DNA from: Anaerolinea sp.
GTDB taxonomy: Bacteria > Chloroflexota > Anaerolineae > Anaerolineales > Anaerolineaceae
Direction of reading: 5' to 3'
Assembly (NCBI GenBank): GCA_029975055.1
Contig: JARKPU010000067.1
Location: forward strand, 62,001-126,000
DNA: 64,000 nucleotides
How positions within the stretch are numbered: the stretch's first letter is position 1; the number at the start of each line of letters is the position of its first letter. The translations under genes and the position numbers were made by a program. The notes beneath the pieces were generated by a model that was not told the DNA's origin, made no database searches, and was given only the letters and a program-made list of their open reading frames with translations. Of this stretch, positions 42,363 through 50,770 are shown piece by piece.

Positions 42363-44570
42363 TTATGGTTTCCTCCCGGTCGGGTGGCAGTCCATACAGC
42401 GCGCCGCGTAATTCTGAATGCCCTTTTCGGCGTGCTTTTTATCCAGCTCGGTTTTGTTATGGCAGTTGAAACAGGTGAAGTCGCTCCCGCCGCCTGGGTG
42501 GCAGGTGGCGCAGTTGCCGTTAGCCCCGCCGTGGGTCATCGGGAAGGTGTGGGTGAAGCTGGCGGGCTTCCAGGCGCTGGTGGTATGGCATTGCGAGCAC
42601 TGGCCCGTGTAGTGGTTGGCGGGCTTATCCTTGGTGTGGCAGGAGGCGCAGTCGGCTGCGTTGGCGTGGTTGAAGCTGGCCCCCGCCCACGAGTTGGTGT
42701 TGTGGCACTGTGAGCACTGCCCGGCATAGTGATTGGCCGGCCGCGCGTGGCAAGACTGGCAGTCGGTGGCACCCGCCACAGCATGGTTAAAGCTGGCGGG
42801 CTTCCACGCGCTGGTGTTGTGGCAGGCCGAGCATTGCCCGGCGTAGTGGTTGGCGGGCTTATCTTTATTGTGGCAGGCGGCGCAGTCGGTTCCGGCGTTG
42901 GCGTGATTGAAGTTCGCTCCCTTCCACGCGCTGGTACTGTGGCAGGCCGAGCACTGCCCGGCGTAGTGGTTGGCGGGCCTGTCTTTGGTGTGGCAGGCGG
43001 CGCAATCGGTGGCGTTTGCCGCTGCGTGGTTGAAGCTGGCGGGCCTCCACGCGCTGGTGTTGTGGCAGGCCGAGCACTGCCCGGCGTAATGGTTGGCGGG
43101 CTTATCTTTGGTGTGGCAGGCGGCGCAATCGGTGGCGCTCGCCGCCGCGTGGTTGAAGCTGGCGGGCTTCCAGGCCGTGGAGCTGTGACAGGCCGAGCAC
43201 TGCCCGGCGTAATGCTTGGCGGGCTTATCCTTGTTATGGCACGAAGCGCAGTCGGGCCCGGCGTTAGCGTGATTGAAGTTCGCTCCCTTCCACGTGCTGG
43301 TGCTGTGGCAGGCCGAACACTGCCCGGCGAAGTGGTTGGCGGGTTTATCGTTGGTGTGGCAGGCGGCGCAGTCGTTGGCCGCATTGGAGTGGCTGAAGGT
43401 GGCCGGTTTCCAGGCCGAGGTGCTGTGGCAGGCCGAGCACTGCCCGGCAAAGTGGTTGGCGGGCTTGTCTTTGGTGTGGCAGGAGGCGCAGTCGGCGGCC
43501 TTCACGGCGGCATGGTTGAAGTGCACCGGCAGCCAGGCCGTGGAACTGTGGCAGGCCGAGCACTGCCCGGCATAGTGGTTGGCAGGCTTATCTTTGGTGT
43601 GGCACGCGGCGCAGTCTTGCCCGGCCCCTACGTGGTTGAAGTTTGCCGGTTTCCAGGCCGAGGTGCTGTGGCATTGCGAGCACTCGCCTTCGAAGTGATT
43701 GGCGGGCTTATCCTTGGTGTGGCATTCCTGGCACTTGCTCGTGTCGAAGGCCTGGTGGTTGAAATCCGCCTGGCTCCATTTCGTCGGCTTGTGGCACAGC
43801 GAGCACTCGCCGGGGTAGTGGTTCTCCGGCGCATCCGTTGAATGGCAGCCCGTGCAGGCCACGGGCGTGCCCGCGTAGCGCCCGTTGGCGTGGCAGGCGG
43901 CGCAGTCCAGCCCGGCATGCGCCCCTTCCAGCGGGAAGAAAGCGTGCATGGCCCCCTGGCTGCCGCTCGGGAAGCGCACCTGCTTGGGGTCCACCTGCCC
44001 GGCGGCAGAGCCTGCCGCGCTCGAAACAGCGGCGCCCGGCTGCGGAGAGAACCCCGCCACGCTCGGGTCGAACACCAGCGCGCTCACCGGTTGGCTGAAG
44101 TCGCTGGCGCGCGCCAGCAGCTCGGCCAGGTAACCTTGCAGGGCCTGGAACTGCTCCGGGGCCTGCCGCGGAGCCACATTCAGCTTCGCAAGCGCGGCAG
44201 TGAGGGCCTGCAGGTCTTTCACCAGGCGCTCGCGCAGCGGGGCAAGCTGCTCTTCGCTCAAGTAAGTCAGCCCGTTGACCGATTGTTCCATCTCCCAGCG
44301 CAGCGAATCGAGCGCTTTCATTTCGGCCTGCGAGCCGGCCACATAATCCAGGTCATGGATGCGCCGCTCGAGCAGGTCCATCCGGTAAACGGCGTAGTCG
44401 TAGTCGTTGCGGGTCAGCGCCGCCACACCCTGCTCGGCGAGATCCTGGAATGGGAAGAACGGGTCGCCGGCATGCAGCGGCCCGGCTGCGGCCAGCCCGA
44501 CGGCGCCCATCAGCCCAAGGACCACGGTCAACAATAAAACGAGCAGGAAGAAGATGAGTTTCGAGCGCAT
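42363..44570 (-). CDS. 26-haem secreted cytochrome c with ten tandem repeats
   Basis: 735 residues. A signal peptide or anchor (about 5-29) is followed by a helical region (about 30-165) like DUF5667: AGDPFFPFQDLAEQG, then YRMDLLERRIHDL. The first CxxCH is at 223. I count 26 CxxCH: three leading motifs, ten tandem units of about 41 residues with two motifs each (CAACHTKDKPANHYAGQC then CSACHSTSAWKPASFNHA), and three closing ones (CATCHPGGG, CFNCHNK, CMDCHPTG). The His in PANH and FNH of every unit are likely distal ligands, giving bis-His low-potential haems. Such a haem array can carry electrons over a long distance. ATG at 44570 follows AGGGGAGTT. No enzyme domain is visible. Confidence 0.93.
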   Translation of the reverse strand: MRSKLIFFLLVLLLTVVLGLMGAVGLAAAGPLHAGDPFFPFQDLAEQGVAALTRNDYDYAVYRMDLLERRIHDLDYVAGSQAEMKALDSLRWEMEQSVNGLTYLSEEQLAPLRERLVKDLQALTAALAKLNVAPRQAPEQFQALQGYLAELLARASDFSQPVSALVFDPSVAGFSPQPGAAVSSAAGSAAGQVDPKQVRFPSGSQGAMHAFFPLEGAHAGLDCAACHANGRYAGTPVACTGCHSTDAPENHYPGECSLCHKPTKWSQADFNHQAFDTSKCQECHTKDKPANHFEGECSQCHSTSAWKPANFNHVGAGQDCAACHTKDKPANHYAGQCSACHSSTAWLPVHFNHAAVKAADCASCHTKDKPANHFAGQCSACHSTSAWKPATFSHSNAANDCAACHTNDKPANHFAGQCSACHSTSTWKGANFNHANAGPDCASCHNKDKPAKHYAGQCSACHSSTAWKPASFNHAAASATDCAACHTKDKPANHYAGQCSACHNTSAWRPASFNHAAANATDCAACHTKDRPANHYAGQCSACHSTSAWKGANFNHANAGTDCAACHNKDKPANHYAGQCSACHNTSAWKPASFNHAVAGATDCQSCHARPANHYAGQCSQCHNTNSWAGASFNHANAADCASCHTKDKPANHYTGQCSQCHTTSAWKPASFTHTFPMTHGGANGNCATCHPGGGSDFTCFNCHNKTELDKKHAEKGIQNYAARCMDCHPTGRKP
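42565..43760 (-). repeat. Coding tandem repeat array (ten ~120-126-bp units) in the 26-haem gene
   Basis: Units such as those near 42835, 42955, 43075, 43195, 43315, 43437 and 43557 share long identical stretches at the DNA level, with unit 20-21 (near 42730) shortened. The similarity suggests recent expansion by unequal recombination or slippage. Confidence 0.8.
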
Positions 44571-44581
44571 AACTCCCCTGC

Positions 44582-46066
44582 CTAATCGCCCCCGCCTTTG
44601 CCGCCGGAGTGGCAGTCGAGGCAGTGCGAAGCATAATCGGGGATGCCCTTTTCGTTGTGCTTCTTATCCAGTTCATTCTGGTTGTGGCATTTGAAGCAGT
44701 CGTAATCGGTGCCGCCGCCCACGTGGCAGGCCGAGCACTGGCCGTTCGCGCCGCCGTGGTTCATCGGGAAGGAGTGGTTGAACGTGGCCCCCGCCCAGGT
44801 TCTGGTGCCATGGCACTGCGAGCATTGCCCGGCGAAATGATTGCGCGGCGGGTTGTGACACGATTGGCAGTCGGTGGCCCCCACCGCCCCATGGTTGAAG
44901 CTGGCGCCCTTCCAGCTGCCGGTGTTGTGGCAGGCCGAACACTGCACCGACCAGTGCCCCGCGGGTTTATCGCCGCTATGGCAAGAGGTGCAGTCGGTGG
45001 CCCCCGCCGCGCCATGGTCGAAATGCGCGGGCAGCCAGCCGCCGGTTCCGTGGCAGGCCGAGCACTGCGCCGACCAGTGCCCCGCGGGTTTATCGCCGCT
45101 GTGGCAGGAGATGCAGTCGGTGGCACCGGCCACGGCATGGTCGAAGTGCGCAGGGGTCCAACCGCTGGTGCTGTGGCAGACCGAGCACTGGCCGCTCCAG
45201 TGATGAGCGGGTTTATCCCGCCTGTGGCAGCTCGAGCAGTCGCGCGTATCGAAGGCGTTGTGGTCGAAACTGGCGGGGGTCCAGGCCGCCGTGGTGTGAC
45301 AAAGGGTGCACGCGCCCGGGAAATGCGGCGCGGGGGCATCTCCGGCATGGCACCCGGCGCAGGTGTTCGGCACACCGGCGTAGCGCCCGCCGGAATGGCA
45401 CTGCGTGCAATCCAGCCCGGCATGCGCGCCATCCAGCGGGAAGAAAGCATGCATGGCGCCCAGGCTGCCGGGCTGGAAGCGCACGGCATGCGGGCTTACC
45501 CTGCCCACCACCTGCCCAGAGACGGCCGCGCTCGCCAGAGGAGCGGCGGCCCGCACGCTTTGGGCAGGGGAAACACCCAGGGCGCTCAAGGGCAGGCTGG
45601 GGTCGCCCGCGTTTTCCAGCAGCCGGTCCAGGCGGGCCTGAAGCTGCGCCGCCGCCTGCGAGCCAGGCAAAAGGCCCGCGAGCGAACGCCGGGCAGCCTC
45701 GAGGGCGGCCTCCAGGCGGCGGCGCAGCGCCTGCTCCTTCGCCGAGGGCAGGTTGCCAATTGCAGCCAGGCCGCCCACCGCCCGCTCGAGTTCCGCGCTC
45801 AAATTCGACAGCGCTTTGGGCTCAGCAGGCGCACCGGCGGAGCGGGTCAGGTCACCGGCGCGCCGCTCGAGCAGCTCAAGGCGGTACATGGCCTGCTCAT
45901 ACGGGTTCGTTTTGAGCCAGGCGGCCCCGCGTTCGGCCAGGCTTTGCAGCGGGTAGAGCGCATCTCCCGTGTGCAGCGGGCCGGTGTAGGCCAGCACCAC
46001 CACCGCAGACCCGGCGGTGAGGATGAGAATGAGGGCGAGCATCAAGATAAGCAGCCTGGCGCGCAT
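44582..46066 (-). CDS. 14-haem secreted cytochrome c, paralogue of the 26-haem protein
   Basis: 494 residues. A signal peptide or anchor (about 5-26) is followed by the same DUF5667-like helical region (TGDALYPLQSLAERG, YRLELLERRAGDL). The first CxxCH is at 220. I count 14: three leading, four tandem two-haem units (for example CTSCHSGDKPAGHWSVQC then CSACHNTGSWKGASFNHG), and three closing (CSACHVGGG, CFKCHNQ, CLDCHSGG). It differs from the downstream gene by exactly six repeat units. ATG at 46066 follows CGGGGATCT. Gaps of 10-11 bp on both sides place it in the middle of the operon. Likely a shorter conduit or partner of the longer one. Confidence 0.93.
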   Translation of the reverse strand: MRARLLILMLALILILTAGSAVVVLAYTGPLHTGDALYPLQSLAERGAAWLKTNPYEQAMYRLELLERRAGDLTRSAGAPAEPKALSNLSAELERAVGGLAAIGNLPSAKEQALRRRLEAALEAARRSLAGLLPGSQAAAQLQARLDRLLENAGDPSLPLSALGVSPAQSVRAAAPLASAAVSGQVVGRVSPHAVRFQPGSLGAMHAFFPLDGAHAGLDCTQCHSGGRYAGVPNTCAGCHAGDAPAPHFPGACTLCHTTAAWTPASFDHNAFDTRDCSSCHRRDKPAHHWSGQCSVCHSTSGWTPAHFDHAVAGATDCISCHSGDKPAGHWSAQCSACHGTGGWLPAHFDHGAAGATDCTSCHSGDKPAGHWSVQCSACHNTGSWKGASFNHGAVGATDCQSCHNPPRNHFAGQCSQCHGTRTWAGATFNHSFPMNHGGANGQCSACHVGGGTDYDCFKCHNQNELDKKHNEKGIPDYASHCLDCHSGGKGGGD

Positions 46067-46076
46067 AGATCCCCGC

Positions 46077-47324
46077 TTACGGCTTGTTCAACGGGTGCAC
46101 CTGGCCGTCCAGGTGGCACCCGGCGCAGTTGGGCAGTTGTTCCGCGCTGATGCCCGCTTTGGTGTGGCTGGCCCGGATTTCATCCGGCTGGTGATCGTGG
46201 CAGGCATAGCAGGAGTATTCCTGGTACGGGCCGCTGTGGCATGTGGTGCAGTCCGATTCCTTTTCGGCGCCATGGTCGAGCGGGAAGGGGTGCGCGTGCA
46301 GCAAAGCGGGCTGCCATGCCTGGCTGGTGTGGCAGTATTCGCACTTCTGCCCGAAGAACCCGGCATGGATTTCAGGCTCTTTGTGGCAGGCCGCGCAGGC
46401 CGTCGGCGTGCCGCGGAACTTCTTCTCGGCGTGGCAGCTCTCGCAGGCCAGCGCGGCGTGCGCCCCATCCAGGGGGAAGGCGCGCGCGTGATCGAAGGCG
46501 TACATGCGGTCCACGCCGTCGTGGCAGGCCAGGCAATCGGGGCCGTACTGGCCGGTGTGCTTGTCCATGAAGGCCGCGTCATGCCCGGCATGGCACGCCG
46601 AGCAGGTCTGCGGGTCGAAGCGGTCCGGCGGGCCGGCGTGGCAATCGGTGCAGGCCAGCGGCTTGCCCGCGTAATCTTTGGTGTGATGCGCCAGGGTGAA
46701 GCGCGTCTGCTCGTGGTTGAAGGCCTGCCCATGGTAGTTCGCCGGTTTCCAGCCTCGGTCCGAATGGCAGGCGGCGCAATCCAGCCCAAACATGCCCGCG
46801 TGGGCGGGCGGTTCTTTGTGGCAGGAAGAGCATTGCGGGTCAGCCTGGTCATAGACTCCATTCTGGTGGCATTCCTGGCAATCGAGGGCAGCGTGCTTGC
46901 CGTTCAGGGGCAGGCGAGTCTGCCGGTGGTCGAAGGACTCAAGGGCGGCGGTGGTCGGGTCAAAATCGCGGCCTTTATGCTCGCCGTGACAGGCCGCGCA
47001 GCGCGAGGCATCTTCCAGGCGGCCGTGCGTGCCGGTCTTTTGGTCGATCTGCGCGGCCACCTTCTCGTGACACTTCAGGCACAGCGGGGCCTGCTCACTC
47101 TGCAGAGGCTGGTGGCACAGGTTGCAGCGGTTCTCAAACTCCGCATGCGACCCGTAGCCGCCCAGTTCGCCGCCGCTCGAGCTCTTGGCGCTCACCGGCC
47201 CGGGATTAAAGATGGCCCCGCCGCTGAGCAGGGCCGCCAGGCCCAGCCCGGCCAGCAGAAGCAGCGCAATCGCAATCGAAAGCGTCGAAATGACCGGTGA
47301 TCTCTGTGAAGTGGGCTGCTGCAA
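46077..47324 (-). CDS. 15-haem membrane-anchored cytochrome c, first gene of the conduit operon
   Basis: 415 residues. The start is read as TTG at 47324, with AAGGATCGG upstream; no ATG fits before the anchor. One hydrophobic segment (about 12-36) leads into 15 CxxCH motifs, from CNLCHQP, CLKCHEK and CAACHGEHKG to CTTCHSG, CYACHDH and CAGCHLDG. The spacing is less regular than in the next two genes, but the end keeps their plan of three closing motifs with a KAGI/KGI linker. Repeated AFDHA/FDH pieces are likely distal His ligands. As the anchored member it may take electrons from the membrane and hand them to the two following cytochromes. Confidence 0.9.
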   Translation of the reverse strand: MQQPTSQRSPVISTLSIAIALLLLAGLGLAALLSGGAIFNPGPVSAKSSSGGELGGYGSHAEFENRCNLCHQPLQSEQAPLCLKCHEKVAAQIDQKTGTHGRLEDASRCAACHGEHKGRDFDPTTAALESFDHRQTRLPLNGKHAALDCQECHQNGVYDQADPQCSSCHKEPPAHAGMFGLDCAACHSDRGWKPANYHGQAFNHEQTRFTLAHHTKDYAGKPLACTDCHAGPPDRFDPQTCSACHAGHDAAFMDKHTGQYGPDCLACHDGVDRMYAFDHARAFPLDGAHAALACESCHAEKKFRGTPTACAACHKEPEIHAGFFGQKCEYCHTSQAWQPALLHAHPFPLDHGAEKESDCTTCHSGPYQEYSCYACHDHQPDEIRASHTKAGISAEQLPNCAGCHLDGQVHPLNKP

Positions 47325-47481
47325 AACGAAACCGATCCTTTTGCCGGGCTGAGCGAAAGATTAAATGCTACTAATCTAGTCGGATTTGTTGAATAAAAGG
47401 TTACGGGAAAAATATGAGGAAAACTGCGCATTTCTATACGCCTGCCCCGCCCCAAAATGGACGAAAACCGCCAATTGCGCG

Positions 47482-47487
47482 TACAAT
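47482..47487 (+). promoter_or_regulatory. -10 box giving a leaderless mRNA for the gene at 47494
   Basis: TACAAT followed by exactly 6 bp and the ATG at 47494. Confidence 0.6.
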
Positions 47488-47493
47488 TAACCT

Positions 47494-48150
47494 ATGCCCA
47501 CCGGCATCCCTCGGTTTCCAGGGCGGAAGATCTACCGCGCCGAGCTGGAAAAGCGCTACGGCCGCAGCCGCGCGGCGCTGCTGATGCAACGCGCCGAAGA
47601 GCACTGGCGCGCGCTCTACCCCGGCCGCCCGCGCCTCAACCACCCGGCCATGCAGAAAAACCACCTGGAGCATTCCGTTTTGCCCGCCATCGCCGTGTAC
47701 CGCAGCCTGCTCGAAGACCACACCCCGCCCGCAGTAGCGCTCCAAACCCTCAGCGCCGCCCTGGCCGAGACGGTGCGCGGCCGCCGCCGCCTCACCGCCT
47801 GGCTGGCGAAGTTCCCCTTCTTCTTCACCGTCTTCCGCTGGATGACGCGCATGGGCTTCCCGCTCATTTACCCGCCCGAGGGCTTCAGCACCACCTGGGT
47901 GGAAGACAGCCCGCGCCGCCTGGCCTTTCTCGTCCACACCTGCATTTTTCACAGCCTGCTGATGCGCTATGGCCTGCCCGAGCTGACCGCCGCATTCTGC
48001 GATACCGACGAACTCTACCGCACCGTCTTGCCCCCCGATGTGACCTGGACGCGCGCGCAAACCCTCGGCCACGGCGGAGATTGCTGCGATTTCTGCTACG
48101 AGCGTGGAGCTGCTGGCGCTGCGCCCGGCAGGGAGGCGGCCCCCTCATGA
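47494..48150 (+). CDS. L-2-amino-thiazoline-4-carboxylate hydrolase-like protein
   Basis: 218 residues. The C-terminal part is the ATC hydrolase-family signature: FCDTDELYRTVLPPDVTWTR followed by LGHGGDCCDFCYER with a Cys cluster. The N-terminal half is helical with RLNHPAMQKNHLEHSVLPAIAVYRSL. The founding enzymes open a thiazoline ring to make N-carbamoyl-cysteine, but most family members have no tested function. Divergent from the cytochrome operon, leaderless, and overlapping the radical SAM gene (ATGA), so the two are co-expressed. Confidence 0.8.
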   Translation: MPTGIPRFPGRKIYRAELEKRYGRSRAALLMQRAEEHWRALYPGRPRLNHPAMQKNHLEHSVLPAIAVYRSLLEDHTPPAVALQTLSAALAETVRGRRRLTAWLAKFPFFFTVFRWMTRMGFPLIYPPEGFSTTWVEDSPRRLAFLVHTCIFHSLLMRYGLPELTAAFCDTDELYRTVLPPDVTWTRAQTLGHGGDCCDFCYERGAAGAAPGREAAPS

Positions 48151-49058
48151 GCTCGCGCAAACCCGCTTACCTGGCCCTGCTGGCTTCGGGCGAGCTGCCC
48201 AACCGCGTGGAAAAGGCTTACGCCATGATGGAATCCTGCACGCTCTGCCCGCGCGCCTGCAAAGTGAACCGGCGGGCCGGCAAGCGCGGGGTGTGCCTCA
48301 CCGGCGAGCGGGCGCGCGTCGCAAGCTGGGGGGCCCACCACGGCGAGGAACGGGCCATCAGCGGCTGGCGCGGCTCGGGCACGGTCTTCTTCGCGCGCTG
48401 TAACCTGCGCTGCGTCTTCTGCCAGAACAGCGAGATCAGCCAGGCCGATTGCGGCCCTGAGGTCGAACCCGAGGAGCTGGCGCAGGTATTCCTCCGGCTG
48501 CAGGCCGAGGGCTGCCACAACATCAACCTCGTCTCGCCAAGCCACGTCGTCGCGCCCATCCTCGCTGCGTTGACGCTCGCCGCGCAGGCCGGGCTGCGCC
48601 TACCGCTGGTCTATAACACCGGCGGTTATGACTCGCTCGATGCCCTGGCCCTGCTGGATGGCGTGATCGACATCTACATGCCCGATATGAAGTACGCCGA
48701 CCCGAAAACCGCGCACCTCTATTCGGGCGCCAAAGATTATCCGCGCGCCAACCGCGCCGCCGTGCGCGAGATGCACCGTCAGGTGGGCGACCTGGTTGTG
48801 GATGAAGACGGCCTGGCCGTGCGCGGGCTGCTCGTGCGTCACCTGGTGCTGCCCAACCGCCTGGCCGGGACGAAAGAAACCGCGCGCTTCCTGGCCGCAG
48901 AAATTTCGCCGCACACGGCCGTCAACGTGATGGATCAGTACCATCCCTGGTTCAAGGCGGGCGCTTTCCCGCTGCTCAACCGGCGCATCACCCCCGAAGA
49001 GTACGCCCAGGCGCTCGAGCAAACCAAAGCCGCCGGGCTCGCGCGCCTGGTGCATTGA
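48147..49058 (+). CDS. Radical SAM protein, PflA/PflX-like
   Basis: 303 residues from the ATG at 48147. The [4Fe-4S]-SAM site is CNLRCVFCQN (CxxxCxxC). Before it a Cys-rich N-terminus CTLCPRACKVNRRAGKRGVC may hold an extra cluster. VSPSHVVAPILAAL, VYNTGGYDSLDAL and IDIYMPDMKY are typical of the COG1313-type group annotated as pyruvate formate-lyase activating-like. No glycyl-radical enzyme is adjacent; the partner may be the ATC-hydrolase-like protein with which it overlaps. Confidence 0.88.
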   Translation: MSSRKPAYLALLASGELPNRVEKAYAMMESCTLCPRACKVNRRAGKRGVCLTGERARVASWGAHHGEERAISGWRGSGTVFFARCNLRCVFCQNSEISQADCGPEVEPEELAQVFLRLQAEGCHNINLVSPSHVVAPILAALTLAAQAGLRLPLVYNTGGYDSLDALALLDGVIDIYMPDMKYADPKTAHLYSGAKDYPRANRAAVREMHRQVGDLVVDEDGLAVRGLLVRHLVLPNRLAGTKETARFLAAEISPHTAVNVMDQYHPWFKAGAFPLLNRRITPEEYAQALEQTKAAGLARLVH

Positions 49059-49074
49059 CCGGCCCCCGCAGCGT

Positions 49075-50682
49075 ATGCCCTGGCCCCAAACGTACGACCC
49101 GCTGCACAACCAGCTCCTGTCCACCCTGGCGGCGTTCCTCCCCGCATTGATCCTGCTGACCTGCCTGGGGCTGCTGCGCCTCAAAGCGCACATCAGCGCG
49201 CTCATCGGCCTCGGCGCGGCGCTGCTGGTGGCGGGGCTGGTGTTTGGCATGCCCGCCGGCATGGCCGCCGCGAGCGCGCTCTATGGCATGGCCTACGGGC
49301 TGCTGCCGATCGGTTGGATCATCCTCAATGTCATCTTCCTCTACCGCCTGACGGAAGAAAAGGGGCTCTTCCGCATCTTGCAGAGCAGCCTCGCGGCGGT
49401 GACCGGCGACCGGCGCCTGCAGCTGGTGCTTGTGGCCTTCTGCTTTGGGGCCTTCCTGGAAGGGGCAGCCGGTTTCGGCACGCCCGTGGCCGTCACGGCC
49501 TCGCTGCTGGCGGGGCTGGGCTTTTCCCCGCTGGCGTCGGCCGGGCTGGCGCTCATCGCCAACACCGCGCCGGTTCCCTACGCCGGACTGGGCACGCCCC
49601 TCGTGGCGCTGCAGGCCGTCACCGGGCTTGACCTGCGCGCGCTCACCCTGGCGGTGGCCCGGCAGCTCACCCTCTTCGATGTGCTCATCCCCTTCTGGCT
49701 GGTGTGGGCCTTTGCCGGCTGGGGCGCCATGCTGGAGGTCTGGCCCGCGCTGCTGGTGGCGGGCGGGGCCTTTGCGGCGGCGCAGATGCTGGTGGCCTGG
49801 CTGCACGGCCCGTGGCTGGTGAATATCCTCTCGGCGCTCGTCTCGCTGGCGGCGCTGGTGCTCTTCTTGCGCGCCTGGAAGCCCAAACGCGCCTGGCCCC
49901 TGCCCGGCGAGACGCTACAGCCCCCTCAAAGCCACCCGCCCGGCGCGGTGCTGCGCGCCTGGACCCCCTGGCTGGTGCTGAGCGGGCTGGTGTTCCTCTG
50001 GGGGCTGCCCCAGGTGCGCGCCTGGCTGGATAGCTTCTCGCTGGTTAAACTGGCCGTGCCCGGCCTGCACCTGATGGCCCTGCGCACGCCCCCCATTGCA
50101 CCCCAGGCGCGCGCCGAGCCGGCCGTCTTCGAGCTGGCCTGGCTCTCGGCCTCGGGCACGGCCATCCTCATCGCCGGGGTCGTCTCAGGGGCCTGGATGG
50201 GCTACCGCCCGCGCGAACTGCTGGCGCGCTACGCCGCCACGCTCCGGCAGGTGCGCCTCTCGCTGCTGACCATCGCCGCGATGATGGCGATCGGCTTCGT
50301 GGCGCGTTATGCCGGGCTGGATGGCGCCATGGGGCTGGCCTTCGCCCGCACCGGCGCGCTCTACCCCTTCTTTGGCGCGCTGCTCGGCTGGCTGGGCGTG
50401 TTCATCACCGGCTCCGACACCTCCTCGAACGTGCTCTTCGGCAGCCTGCAGCGCATCACCGCCGGGCGACTGGGCTTTGACCCGGTTGTGATGTCTGCTG
50501 CCAACAGCTCGGGCGGGGTGATGGGCAAGATGGTCAACGCGCAGAGCATCGTGGTGGCAGCGGCCGCTGTGCGCCGTCCCGGCAAAGAGGGCGAGATCCT
50601 GCGCTTTGTCTTCTTCCACAGCCTGGCCCTGGCGGGGCTGGTCGGGCTGGTGGTGCTTGCGATGGCTTACCTCGGCCGCTAG
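49075..50682 (+). CDS. lctP: L-lactate permease family transporter
   Basis: 535 residues, 13 or so membrane segments. Signatures include FGAFLEGAAGFGTPVAVTA, NTAPVPYAGLGTP and FITGSDTSSNVLFGSLQ, the conserved membrane re-entrant motifs of LctP. It imports lactate or glycolate with protons or sodium. It begins 16 bp after the radical SAM gene and no lactate dehydrogenase is beside it, so direction and substrate are open. Confidence 0.93.
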   Translation: MPWPQTYDPLHNQLLSTLAAFLPALILLTCLGLLRLKAHISALIGLGAALLVAGLVFGMPAGMAAASALYGMAYGLLPIGWIILNVIFLYRLTEEKGLFRILQSSLAAVTGDRRLQLVLVAFCFGAFLEGAAGFGTPVAVTASLLAGLGFSPLASAGLALIANTAPVPYAGLGTPLVALQAVTGLDLRALTLAVARQLTLFDVLIPFWLVWAFAGWGAMLEVWPALLVAGGAFAAAQMLVAWLHGPWLVNILSALVSLAALVLFLRAWKPKRAWPLPGETLQPPQSHPPGAVLRAWTPWLVLSGLVFLWGLPQVRAWLDSFSLVKLAVPGLHLMALRTPPIAPQARAEPAVFELAWLSASGTAILIAGVVSGAWMGYRPRELLARYAATLRQVRLSLLTIAAMMAIGFVARYAGLDGAMGLAFARTGALYPFFGALLGWLGVFITGSDTSSNVLFGSLQRITAGRLGFDPVVMSAANSSGGVMGKMVNAQSIVVAAAAVRRPGKEGEILRFVFFHSLALAGLVGLVVLAMAYLGR

Positions 50683-50770
50683 GATTTCGTTGATCCTTTT
50701 CGGTAAATTGGGGGCACGCCCCGAAATTTATAAAAAAAGACGCATCAGCCCGCCAGAAAAGGGAGGGCGC

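Noticed and set aside
42565..43760. CRISPR-like regular repeats
   Set aside because: Repeats are coding, of about 120-126 bp, with CxxCH codons conserved; no spacer-repeat structure and no cas gene.
42729..43841. 370-codon plus-strand open frame with regular repeats
   Set aside because: It is the reverse strand of the haem repeats in the 26-haem gene.
48147..49058. Radical SAM partner of the AmmeMemoRadiSam system
   Set aside because: It is far from amrB and its motifs fit the PflX-like group better.
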